Origin: Zygnema cylindricum
Taxonomy: Eukaryota; Streptophyta; Zygnematophyceae; Zygnematales; Zygnemataceae
Assembly (NCBI GenBank): GCA_037447655.1
Contig: JBBHKE010001183.1
Span: forward strand, 32,766-79,006
Length of the DNA stretch: 46,241 nucleotides
Direction of reading: 5' to 3'
Under the pieces are notes generated by a model. The model saw only the letters and a program-made list of their open reading frames with translations. It was not told the DNA's origin and made no database searches. Shown piece by piece: positions 30,829 through 40,928 of the stretch; the stretch's first letter is position 1; each line of letters starts with the position of its first letter. A program made the position numbers and the translations under genes.

Positions 30829-31898
30829 ATGCCTCCTTACCTCTCCTCTCGCATGGCTTCCTCTCGCCCCGAAAACCCCGCGACTCCTTTTCGAGCCGCT
30901 TTAACTTGTCGCCCTTTATCCCCCATTTCTGAAGACAAATTGTTAAATTTACCCTCTCGATGGCTCGTAACACTAAATTTAACTTGTCAATTTTCCTTAC
31001 GAAAAAATGTATTTTCTTTTTTCTATTTCCCTCTCCCTCTCCTCTCCTCTCTCTCTCCCTCCGCCCCTTGCGACCAAATTTTCTCTCCCATTGCTCCGAA
31101 GCGACTTTCTTTTCGAACCGCGGAGGAGAATTATAACGGATTTTCTAACGGGTTTTTTAACGGTTTTTTTAACGGATTTTTTCCGGACGGTTTTTTTTCG
31201 AGTGGGTTTTCGAAAGGAGATGGGGTACAAAGTCAAAAGTTAAAATGGGGATCTCGAGGACGAAATTTGTTTATTGTGGTCCTTTTGTTTTTGGGATTTA
31301 CTTTAATGGTTTCGAGTTTTTCTCAAATTTCAAGAATTGGTACTTCGCAAAAAGGGTTTAAGGAAAATGTTTGGATTGGTGAGGAAGACGGATATTATGG
31401 AAACTATTTGGAATCAAATCGAGTTTCGACTCCGATTTTCGTAAGAAACTTATTTTTATTTTATTTTGTTTTATTTTATTTTATTTGCTGTTTTTTTTTG
31501 TAAGTTTTTTGGGTTTCCCTAAGATTTTTGTAACTTTTTTATTTTTACTATTTAGCTTTTTTTTATCTTTATGGTTGTTATTGTTATTGTTTATGTCACT
31601 TGTGTATGAATGGTTTATCTTTTTCTTTTTTCGAGTTCCCTTTTTTGTCCGTTTATTGTGTGACACAATTTGTTTCCTCCAAATATATATATATATATCA
31701 ATAAATAGCTTAGTAAATAACGGACTTTACTATTTAACATGCTTGTGTTTTCTTTTTCTTTTTTTTTTGAGAGTGCAGGAAAGATGGTGGAAAAATTGCA
31801 AATTTATTTTCGAAGCTTTCGAGTTTCGCGATTTTTTTATGTTTTCGCTTCCGACCGCCGAAGGGAAGGAGAGCGTGACGCGACAAGATCTGCCCAGA
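30829..31898 (+). CDS. Candidate host gene: N-terminus of a type II membrane protein, two exons
   Basis: Exon 1 is 30829-31440, ending at a consensus donor (GTAAGA at 31441) in phase 0. Exon 2 is 31779-31898, beginning after TTTTTTTTTTGAGAGTGCAG and ending at a possible GTATGG donor. It is exactly 120 nt (40 codons) and phase 0 at both ends. An alternative start at 30853 gives MASSRPENPATP. Exon 1 encodes Ser/Pro-rich sequence, a short NGFF repeat, then LKWGSRGRNLFIVVLLFLGF: a basic patch before a single ~19-residue hydrophobic segment. This is a signal-anchor layout typical of Golgi type II enzymes, placing downstream domains in the lumen. No enzyme domain is visible in the two exons, and any later exons are not identified. 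The family is not recognised; a glycosyltransferase-like protein is only a guess. Confidence 0.45.
31441..31778 (+). other. Candidate intron 1 of the membrane-protein gene
   Basis: 338 nt, T-rich, with a GTAAGA donor and a long T run before the TGCAG acceptor. It contains a short (TA)n at about 31684-31699. It is inferred from splice signals and phase agreement only. Confidence 0.45.
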
Positions 31899-31909
31899 GT
31901 ATGGGGGGT

Positions 31910-32052
31910 GTGTGCACCCTCTCTCCCCCTCTCTCCCTCCTTTTCCCTCTTCCCCCCTCTCTCTCTCTCGCTGTCTCTCTCTGTTTCTCTCTGTTTCGCC
32001 AGCTCTGTTTCTCCTGCTCTCTCTCTCTCTCTCTCTTTCTCTCTCTTTCTCC

Positions 32053-32121
<69 letters not shown>

Positions 32122-32200
32122 TCCTCCAGCTCCTCTCTCTCTTTGTCTCTCCCTTTTCTCTCTCTCTCTTTCTGTCTCTCCCTCACTCTGTGTGTATGTG
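31910..32200. repeat. CT-rich microsatellite tract
   Basis: Interrupted (CT)n with TTTCT and TGTCT variants, ending in a short GTGTATGTGTGTG run. The Ser/Leu-rich open frames across it are not genes. Confidence 0.9.
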
Positions 32201-33510
32201 TGTGTCTAACGAAAATTATACACTGAGAGGGGGGGAAGGAGAGAAAAGGGAGAACGAGAGGAATGACAGAGAGAAATAGTGCGATGGAAAGAAAAGGAGA
32301 GATAATGGAGGTGGGATGATAGTGGGAGGGGACAGGAGTTATAGAAGGGGAAGAGGGAGAGGAAGGCAGGCATTTTTTTTTTTTATTATTGTTATTAAAT
32401 GTCTTTTGTTTTTGTTAGGTATGGCAAAAATAAATAATATGGTATAAAGGATAAATTTTTTACAAATCCTGTAATTGTGCATAATTAAAACGTGTTTTCT
32501 TTTAATCATTACTTAGTTGTTTTATTGTTTTTATTTATTTTTTTTATTTTCTTTTTTGTTTTGAATTGGGGAGGAGGGTCAGCGAGCATGCTTTGTTCCT
32601 GAGTGGGACAGGTGATGGAGAAGGGAGAGGGGAGGTGACTGAAGATTGGCGAAGAGGGAGAGAGGGAGCGAGAGGAAGAAAGTTGACAATTCTTCCAAAA
32701 ATTAGCTTAGCAAAAATTAGCGTGGAAGTCTGTGTGGCCATTAGAATGGCCACGAAACTTACCATTTCTGACTCTATTTTTCTTTTTGTTGTTTTTATAT
32801 TTTAGTTTTACAGAAACTCAGTTTCCGGAATCCAAAAGTTTACTTTAGTTTTAAATATAAACACGATTTCAAACATTCAAAAGTCTTCTTAGGAAGACAT
32901 AAATTGGTGGGAAAACAAAAAAATAAAAAGGGAAGTTTTTCTTTGAAGTAAAGAAATTGTAAAATTAAACAAACAAAAAACGAAAACAAAAAAAAAAAAA
33001 AAACTTTTTTTTTTTTTTTTTGCATAGGAAAATTCAATCGATCTTTTTGAAAGTTTCTAGTAAATAGGTTTCAAAGTGTGACATATGTCACCAACATCTG
33101 AACTTAGTCAAAAATAGGATTGGCTTGGTCAAAATTATTGAAAAGACAGTTACACTTAAAAAAAGGAAATAGTTTTCCTTTTCATGTGTCAATTTTTATT
33201 TTTTTTCCTAGTTTTCAGTGTTTAGTGTCCACATTTTCGACTATTGGATACCATTCGTTTGGTACTTAATTCTCTTTCCCCCTTTTAGGCACCTTTTTTT
33301 GAAATGTTTCATTGTAGTAGAGTGAAGAAATCTCGAGGTTTTTTTGTGAACCTTGATGACCAATCAACGAAAGAGTTGGCATTGGAAATATTGTCAATAT
33401 CCCCCTTTTTACTTTTTATTTTTCTGTTTTTTTCATATAGTTTTTGTTAATTGATCCCTGAATTAAATGGACGTTTTGCTGAACATGCGCACTAGTTGCT
33501 CGAACTACAG
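32201..33510. other. AT-rich non-coding DNA
   Basis: Holds a purine-rich stretch (32225-32370), T-rich blocks, and an A-run followed by a T-run at about 32988-33021. No exon of the upstream candidate gene can be supported here. Confidence 0.5.
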
Positions 33511-33880
33511 AATTGTGCGATAATACTAATTGCACAAATTGTACAAATTGCACGAATTGCAGTAGAAGCAATGATTGCTTGGATTATATGAATTACACTT
33601 GCATTAATTGCAAAAATTGTGCTTATTGTACGAATGGCACAAATTGCTCTAATCACGTTAAAAACACTACTTACACTCTTTTTGCATTAATTGTTCAAAA
33701 ATTTCTGATGGTACTAATTTTATTCATTGCACTAATTGCACGAATTGCACTAATGGCAAGAATAGCGAAAATTGCGAGAAACTCAATTCACGAATCGTAC
33801 GGTTTGATGAAGTACTGATTTAATGAATCACATAAGTTGTACTTCAAGCACAAATTGCCGAAATTGTACTAATTGCATGA
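33511..33880. repeat. Degenerate AATTGCACN tandem repeat
   Basis: AATTGCAC, AATTGTAC and AATTGCAN units recur with a 9-nt spacing, tightest at 33528-33665 and looser to 33880. One frame reads N-C-T repeats, but the copies drift and carry stops, so I treat this as a minisatellite. Units contain the self-complementary core GCAATTGC or AATT. Confidence 0.75.
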
Positions 33881-34272
33881 ATACAATCATACAATACTGT
33901 ACGAATTAAGATACATATTCATGATAGTACGGAATTGTACACACAAAATACCAACCAAAACCCCACCAATCTACTAGATATTTTGAGGTGTGTTGAAACT
34001 GTTCAAGACAAAAAGTTTACGCTCGGTAAATATTTTGACAAAAGGTTGAAACAATTTTTGACAAATCGGCATGAAAAGATAGTTAAAGGTTGTGAAACCA
34101 CATTTTGGAAAAGAGATTAAAACATTGAAGATCTACGTTTTTCATATGCGGTTCTTAAAAAATGTATTTTACAGCTTTATACAGCCAGGATTTACTTGTA
34201 GAATAACAAAAACATAGATATCCAAAAAAGTAATGACAATATGGTATACATGTATATACATAAAAATATAAA

Positions 34273-34360
34273 TATATGTGTGTGTGTGCGCGCGCGCGCG
34301 CGCGCGTGCGTGCGCGCGTGCCTGCGTGCCTGCGAGCGTGCCTGCGTGCGTGTGCGTGTG
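34273..34360. repeat. Alternating TA/TG/CG tract, Z-DNA-prone
   Basis: Strict purine-pyrimidine alternation (ATATATGTGTGTGTG then CGCGCG...) runs from about 34273 to 34320. It is followed by TGCCTGCG-type imperfect repeats to 34360 and then a short G/A-rich tract to about 34445. CG-rich alternation of this kind favours left-handed DNA. Confidence 0.9.
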
Positions 34361-34633
34361 ATGGAGGGGTAGCGAGAAAAGTGGGAAGGAGAGGGGGGGA
34401 GAGGGAAGGAGAGAGGGAGGAGGGAGGGCGAGGGAGAGGGTGAGGTATGTTGAAATGAAATTTCTAGCTGCCGGGCATGTCCATTAGTCTGTGAGAGAGA
34501 GGAGGTTTGAGGCCATGGAATGTTTTCTGTGTTTGTGAATTACTAAACAAAATTAGTGCAACCGTAGGATTATTTAAGTAGAGTAGATAATGATACTTTT
34601 GTGTACGGGGAAAAGGGAGTTAGGCGTTGTGCT

Positions 34634-34880
34634 CATGTATCCTAAACTTTAGAGTGTTACTTTGGATTTTAACACAAATTTTACGGTGTACTTTTCAAAG
34701 TGTTCCTATGTCAATCGTTACTTGGGCCATCGTTGTTTTAAATATGTAAGGTCGTGTCCCATGTAACCGAAACTTTAGAATGTTACTTTGGATTTTAGCG
34801 CAGATTTTCCACTGAACTTTTCAAAGTGTTCCTATGTCTATCGTTACTTGGACCTTCGGTACTTTAAATAAGTTATAGTT
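34634..34880. repeat. 126-bp tandem duplication
   Basis: CATGTATCCTAAACTTTAGA at 34634 recurs at 34760 as CATGTAACCGAAACTTTAGA. Both copies continue with TGTTACTTTGGATTTTA and CTTTTCAAAGTGTTCCTATG. Divergence is about 15 percent by eye. No gene is seen. Confidence 0.8.
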
Positions 34881-35003
34881 GTAGACGTCTACAAAATATG
34901 CGACATAGTACAAAACGAAATGTAGACGACTACAAAACTTCCTAAAATTGGTGACGTCTACAAAAACGGTGACGGTTGTAGACGTCGAGGTTTTTGTGAC
35001 ATT
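34880..35003 (+). repeat. Copy 1 of a dispersed repeat rich in TGTAGACGTCTACA motifs
   Basis: Contains TTGTAGACGTCTACAAAA and several partial repeats of TGTAGACG and GACGTCTACAA. A second copy lies at 35733-35857 in the same orientation. Confidence 0.7.
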
Positions 35004-35144
35004 GTAGATGTTTAGGGTTTTGTGACGTAGGGAAGTCATGCTACCTTGTGACGTCATCAGTACGGAAACTTTCCGCCATGGCTTCCCGATTTCTTTTTCT
35101 TATCTTTTACCATTCGATATGCCATCAAAGTAAGACCAAAAATA

Positions 35145-35146
<2 letters not shown>

Positions 35147-35194
<48 letters not shown>
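35147..35194. repeat. (TA)n microsatellite
   Basis: About 24 TA units. It lies between a possible tiny signal-like frame (MASRFLFLIFYHSICHQ, ending at a GTAAGA) and the hypothetical ORF downstream. Confidence 0.95.
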
Positions 35195-35197
<3 letters not shown>

Positions 35198-35312
35198 TTC
35201 TTTTTATACTACTATTTCTGCATTTCATTTAGAGACGAGCGAAAGAGGCACGGTCGAGTGAGAAAGAGGGGGAGAGACGAGGACGACGTAAAATTTTGAA
35301 AAGGACCGATGA

Positions 35313-35759
35313 GTGAAAGTGGAGGTTCGAGACCCCAACGAATTTTTTTCAGTACATGTTTGTCATTTTCGTAGGAACATGCGTGTGACAAGCAATGAAA
35401 AAAAAATAGCGTCTACTCTCCCTCTTGCAGTTTTCTTTGAAGATGCTCCAGGCGGGCAATATCGTTTTGCTATTCGTCAGTCGGCTATTACTACTATCAC
35501 AATCACCTCGCGATTTAATTGCACTATAAGTGTGAAGATGAGCGGAAAGTGCGTCGAAATGATTATAAAGCCAAATTGGAGTACGCTCGAAGTTTTAAAA
35601 GGACACGAAATGTACTTTGGTTCTTGCCCATTTTTCGTACGGCGTAAGATTTTTTCGTTGCAAGTCCCATTAACCGTGAAAACGACGGAAAAAAACTCTT
35701 ACTTGAACACATGGGCACACGGCCTAAAGGTTTGTAAACTTCTACAAAATGTGCGATAG
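35313..35759 (+). CDS. Hypothetical ORF, possible exon
   Basis: 148 codons open, with a composition unlike the surrounding repeats: mixed hydrophobic and polar residues with beta-like stretches (ITTITITSRFNCTISVKM, CVEMIIKPNWSTLEVLKG, KIFSLQVPLTVKTTEK) and six cysteines. A TTTTTTTCAG at about 35342-35351 and TTTTCGTAG at about 35366-35374 could be splice acceptors, making this an internal or terminal exon. Its last ~10 codons overlap the repeat copy at 35733. An upstream ATG frame at about 35078 ending at GTAAGA could be a first exon, with the (TA)n array in the intron. No family is recognised; it could also be a chance ORF. Confidence 0.3.
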   Translation: MKVEVRDPNEFFSVHVCHFRRNMRVTSNEKKIASTLPLAVFFEDAPGGQYRFAIRQSAITTITITSRFNCTISVKMSGKCVEMIIKPNWSTLEVLKGHEMYFGSCPFFVRRKIFSLQVPLTVKTTEKNSYLNTWAHGLKVCKLLQNVR

Positions 35760-35857
35760 ACTACGAAACGAAATGTAGACGACTAAGTAACGTCCTACAA
35801 TTGATGACGTCTACAAAAATAGCAACAGTTGTAAACGTCGAGTTTTATGGGTCGTAA
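35733..35857 (+). repeat. Copy 2 of the TGTAGACG-rich dispersed repeat
   Basis: Aligns with 34880-35003 (CTACAAAATNTGCGA, ACGAAATGTAGACGACTA, GACGTCTACAAAAA, then GTCGAG). The two copies bracket the (TA)n array and the hypothetical ORF. Weaker similarity (TTTAGAGA-GAGMGAAAGAG) continues downstream of both. Confidence 0.65.
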
Positions 35858-35929
35858 CAAGAAAAAAAAAAGCTCTTCATTTGATACCATTATTGCTGTA
35901 TTTTGTTTAGAGAAGAGAGAAAGAGTGTA

Positions 35930-37523
35930 ATAGGATCTCCTACCTCTCAGAAAATCCCATTACTACAACCAATTTCAACCACACATTCCACACATTGAAA
36001 ATACACATCCACAATGGAAAGCACTCACATAAGGATAAACTTTAAATTAGATCAAGCTTCTATCCACATAACATTAGCTTGGTCTCTTGCCCTCGTGGCT
36101 CAACCCTTCTTTTAAAGTGTTTTCCACTACTCTCCACTCTTAATAATTCTATCTCTTAACTACTAAAACACTACTTAGTTTGTAAGAGATTTCAGTGCCA
36201 AAATGCCAATGCTCCAATTTGGTTTTAACCACCCAAGGCCAAGATAAGTCAGAATTTCTCCAATTTTTTCCAAAGGAAAATATGTTTACTTTTCTCTTAG
36301 ACTTCACTATTTATCCATCATCGCCCTGGACTAGCCAAGCCAGAGTCAACGCTCCGTTGAACAGGTTTTACCTGGGCCAATCATTGATCAGCAAGGACTC
36401 ACACTGACCAATGCAAAAACGTGCGAAATCTCTTACTAACTACTTAGCATTTCTAACCAATCAAACGCTACGTTTCACTACGTAACATTTACGTGCAAAA
36501 GTGCGCGCCAAATAAAACGCGACCTCGCACGAACGTGCGTCGCAAAGTTCGCACGCGAAACTTCCTTCGAAATTCCATAAAGTGAAAGTGACGTTTCGTA
36601 CTAAAAATTGTACGAAACGAACCATCGTGCGTACCAAACAAAATATTGCCTTAAACTACGCGGCTAGTTTGACCTTTAAATCGTACCAATAAACACCCAT
36701 TTGTTTTTTTGACCTCGCGTTGTCGCCTAAATGCACCAGTCACTATATCTTTTAAAATCCAACTCCAAATCGTGCGATTATTTCGCGGACGTCTATCAAA
36801 TTTAAAACTCTATATTCGAAACACTTAAATATCCATTTACGAACAATTTCAATCCGCTATTACTATTACAAAGAGTAAGGGCACTTTCCCATGTGATAAG
36901 TTAGGGTTTTTTTCTGTTGTTTTCCTCCAAAACTTAGCCCTCAACGAGAAAATCCGCAGCCGTACCAGACAATTGAATTTACCATAGTACAATTTGCGTT
37001 ACCTTGAAACTATGAATGTAATGCAACTTGTAGTCTAGCGCGATGTAGTTTGTCGTCTAACTTGTTTCTACCCACTTTCACGTCCTTCCAGCTCACCTTC
37101 AAACTTCTAATAAAATCACCTCGCGAGGTGATTTTAAATAAAGTTCCACGATGTGAGCGAATAGGGAGATGCTGTCGCACGCGTCGGAGTCATTTGACAA
37201 TTTTTGTGCGCCCAGTACCGAAATATAACCCACTGCACGTTTCCAGCCCATCCGTGACTTTTTTCCGTGCGCAATTTTGTAAACGTCATTTTATTTCGCG
37301 AGTTTTGTAGTTGTCTACAACCGTCACAAGTTACACCCATTTTTACATCCGTCACAATCTAAAGTAACTCTTTCATTTCTTTACATTGGAATGCTTTGAA
37401 AGGAGTACGGAAAATCTTCGCTAAAAAACAAAGTAACAAGACTAAGTCTTGTTATTGATTAATAAATAAGTATAAATAAACACGTAAATATTAATTATAA
37501 TTTAGCGTTAACATTAGTAAATC
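35930..37523. other. Non-coding DNA
   Basis: AT-rich with CGTGCG and TTTCGTAC motifs. I see no gene or mobile-element signature apart from the palindrome at 37111-37136. Confidence 0.45.
37111..37136. repeat. 26-bp perfect palindrome
   Basis: The half-site TAAAATCACCTCG is immediately followed by its exact reverse complement with no spacer. It stands alone, away from any recognised element. Confidence 0.95.
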
Positions 37524-37531
37524 CTTAGCGG

Positions 37532-38402
37532 TAGTGTTGTGTATCGAATACCCTTTGCAGATATTTGATATGAACCAGATTGTTGTACCTGATAGATATA
37601 TCGAGCAACTCAATATCGTGATATTTACCCGATATATCGGGTCGATAATTCGATATATTTTTATCGCGATATATCGAAGTGACGTTAAGTCTGTTTTATT
37701 ATCAAAAGCCCCCCATCCCCCGCTCCTGGCGGGGGGGAGTTTATACGATTTACTGTAGTATTTTTCGTGATTTTTACCGTACAATTTACTGTACTAAATC
37801 TGTACTGACCCCCAACTCCTACCAACTATATCGGGATATTTTTTGTTGGTCCCGATGCGATGCACCGAGCCCTCTAACCGTTCGATTTAGATATATCAAA
37901 TATCGAATTTATTGCGATAGATTTTTACCCGGTACCACAAGTCGTAAAAGTCAAAATTTAAGACACCCTAAACTGTCATTTTTTTTTCACAATCTGAACA
38001 CCCGACACCCGACCGGGTTATGTCGCGCTCCTAAGTTGTTAACTGGTACCCAATACGCGTTTACGAAGACAAAATTTTACCGAAACTCAATTTCTCGTGA
38101 CTACCCGTACCCGCTTGTACCCGAATATGTACAAAATTAATTGTACATCTCCCTCATACCTTCCTCGATACCTAAGAGTAGGAAGTCCAATAATGTTGGA
38201 TAGTATGGGCAGTACAAAACCTTTTTTTTTTCGTTTTTTGCTTCGCCGACAGTACCCTATTTTTTTTTTTTTTTTGGTGAATCACCTGTCCGAATCCGAT
38301 CGGCCCCAAAAATTTGGCACCCAAATCCTACGCGGGCGGTTGGGTAACGGTCGGTACGGATTCGGGTACCCAATTGCGACCTCTGCCCTATACTCAACAC
38401 TA
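37532..38402. mobile_element. hAT-like non-autonomous element candidate
   Basis: The left end TAGTGTTGTGTAT and the inverted right end ATACTCAACACTA agree at 12 of 13 positions. Flanks CTTAGCGG (37524-37531) and CTTACCGA (38403-38410) match at 6 of 8, suggesting a decayed 8-bp duplication. TAGTGTTG fits the YARNG-type hAT terminus. The inside is rich in ATATATCG and GGTACC-like motifs and has no transposase. An alternative right end is GATACACAACAC near 39562-39573, which would make the element about 2 kb. Confidence 0.45.
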
Positions 38403-38449
38403 CTTACCGATGATAACCTTGGGGTTGTAGCTCTCACATACGTGAATTA

Positions 38450-38950
38450 CACCGCGAATCGTAATTAGAGTAATAAAAAAATTAGAGTACAAAAACTAAA
38501 AAAAATAATTAGAGTAATTAACGCTAATTTATATGATAAAGCTGTTTGAACTATGAAGTTTACTCTAATTTATGTAAGTACTCTAATTTGGCACGCTAAT
38601 ATCCTCTACTCTAAATAAGGTATTCGTACAGAATTTGGCAAAACGTACAGTTTATCGTCACCTTGACGTTTGCACTATGTGGTTTGTTAAAACGCAGTTA
38701 CATGATAAGGGCCGGTATTAAATCATTATTTGTACTTTTCTATTTAATATAGTACAATTTTGCACGGTCAGAGGTCGTCCGTACTCCACACTATTTAAAA
38801 CGAACCTATATTAGATTTAAAAACGCTAATTAAACTCTACCTTAAATAAAATAATGAAAAAAATAGAATCATTTACTCTATATTATGTGATAGAGTCGAA
38901 ATTTCGAGTGACCGAATTAGAGTAATTAACTCTAATTACGATTCGCGGTG
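38450..38950. mobile_element. Small Tc1/mariner-type MITE candidate
   Basis: A perfect 22-bp terminal inverted repeat starting CACCGCGAATCG (38450-38471) has its complement ending CGATTCGCGGTG (38929-38950). TA dinucleotides flank both sides (38448-38449 and 38951-38952), as expected for TA target duplication. The 501-bp interior repeats ATTAGAGTA and TACTCTAATT many times and has no ORF. Confidence 0.75.
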
Positions 38951-38952
38951 TA

Positions 38953-40039
38953 CTTCTCGGCGGAACCATATACACACGTGTCAAATATTGAAAATCGTCA
39001 AAGATTTTGAATGTAAGTTTTGCACGAGCGTTTGTCAAAGATTTTTCAAGCATGGGGTATGAATGTAAGATTTGTATTACCGTACTATCTTTTTATACGG
39101 ACTACGCACAAATAATAAAGTTTAAAAATCATAAAAAGAATGAAAATAGAAATGTTGTGTATGGACAAGAAACTTATCGCTATAGAACCGATACCGATAG
39201 TTATCGGTTATCGAGCGGTGAGGGGTCCTGATATATTGCTCAGAGACCAAGAAATTCCTTATCGGCGATAAGTAGAAAAATATATAGTACGCTATATAAC
39301 CCTTATAAGTACTTTATATAATATTACTGTATATAGCGTGGCATGCCACGTATGGAAGTTTGTTCCGTACAATGCTGAACGCGATTACAGTACTGACAGC
39401 AATCCATATGACTGAACAAAAAATAACGTACAACTATTGCCGATAGTTGTCCGTACCGGTGTCATCGCGATAAAAAACCGATATTATTTGTTTTTTCATC
39501 GCGATATCGATTATCGGTTAGAGAAAAGATAGGACATATCTGTTATACCCAAAACCTTACTGATACACAACACAACAAAAAAAAATAGACGCGGGTCAAG
39601 GGGAAGACAAAGGAAGCCTAACATGATTTCTTTGTCAAAGATATTTCACTTCGTCCGCATTCGCATTGCCTCCGCCACCTGTAGGATAGTCATTGGCTCC
39701 TCATTGTGACACTTATCTACATAATAAGGTGCAGCTACAGTGGCCACCGTCTATATCCAGGACAGCTAAGGGGGGGTGAGCTACAGGCCAAATGATGCGG
39801 CTGGTTCGCGGATGGGAGCCAAAATAGTATCAAACGGTCACGTTTGTTGGAGAAACGACAAAAGTGACTTAGTAAGGCATAGTCCAAAAAAGTACTAAAT
39901 CCAATAAACCACCCTACTTTTTTGCTAGCCTTAAGGTGGACATCCATTAGGCGTCTCAGTAATTGTAAGGAAAATTTTACTGAAGGGAGTGCCTTCCATT
40001 AGGTCGCGTCAGTAAACCACTTTTGATTTGCGTGGCTCA
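38953..40039. other. Non-coding DNA rich in CGATA hairpins
   Basis: Segments such as ACCGATAGTTATCGGT (39190-39209) and ATCGCGATATCGAT (39500-39513) form short stems. They resemble the interior of the hAT-like candidate at 37532. No gene is supported; minus-strand frames near 39735-39947 lack features. Confidence 0.4.
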
Positions 40040-40928
40040 TGTTGGTTTTAAAAAGCTTTAGACCTCTCTATATTCTATAAGAGGAAAAATTAGGACTCAG
40101 AAACATTTTCAAAGTTGTTTCAAACTGCGTGTCAGAATTAGTGTAAATTGACAATCTGGACTGTACTAATCTAATGAGATCACATCGGAGGGTTCATGAG
40201 TAAACGAAAGATTTTGTAATGGCGCGCACTACTTAATTGTGACATACTGTCCGATGGACAAGATCCGACCGACAAATACTTACCAGAATGTGAAAGTGGA
40301 CCACTGTGACGCGGTGGCTCTCGTCACGTATAAGGTTTCAATGTCGGTGATAGCTTTGTGGAAACGGGAGTTTGTCCTCACATGTATTTGTTTCGTAGTA
40401 TGTACGAATAGTAAAAAACGTGTGTAGACAATTAGGATCTTGTTGCTTGTACAAAACAAAAGATGTACGGTTGAAGAATTTGACATACATTAGGTCTCCA
40501 GATAGATTACATTGAAGACAGTTAAAGAGTACAGTACCATTCTCTACATTACATTGAAGACGGTTAAAGAGTACAGTACCATGTTTTGATTGGCTTGTTA
40601 GGTAGTAGTAGAATTTACTTGTATAAATTCTAGGACTTAGGAAATTACATGTATTCCTTTTATGAGGTTTCAAGTAGCACATATGTGCAATTTAAGGGAT
40701 ATTCTATGGGCTATATCTCTTAGGATAATTGGGCGTTTTGCTAGAAACTTTGTGCGTTTTACGCACACGCGGTAAAATGCACTCTCATAGAGTTTGGAGC
40801 CATTTGGCCATATTGACTGCTTTGTGCAGTAGATCAAAGTTAGTATCTTGAGTGCTTCCTTTCTTTGATTGTGTGATGGCTACTACTTCAGCAACTGCTG
40901 CTGCTACACCGGCTATCATAGAACAACA
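40040..40928 (+). repeat. Element D 5' LTR
   Basis: 889 bp. It contains a 42-bp tandem duplication (starts at 40506 and 40548) that is degraded in the 3' LTR. The gag ATG (40876) lies inside it. Confidence 0.9.

Noticed and set aside
31485-32279. 264-codon frame across the candidate intron and CT tract
   Set aside because: Only its 31779-31898 portion fits an exon; the rest is T-rich intron and CT repeat.
33513-33818. Cys/Asn/Thr-rich small protein (NCTNCTNC repeat)
   Set aside because: It follows from the 9-nt repeat unit and degrades with the repeat; there is no signal peptide or defined end.
35078-35128. Tiny signal-peptide gene MASRFLFLIFYHSICHQ
   Set aside because: The only support is an ATG, hydrophobic residues and a GTAAGA; no downstream exon joins it convincingly.
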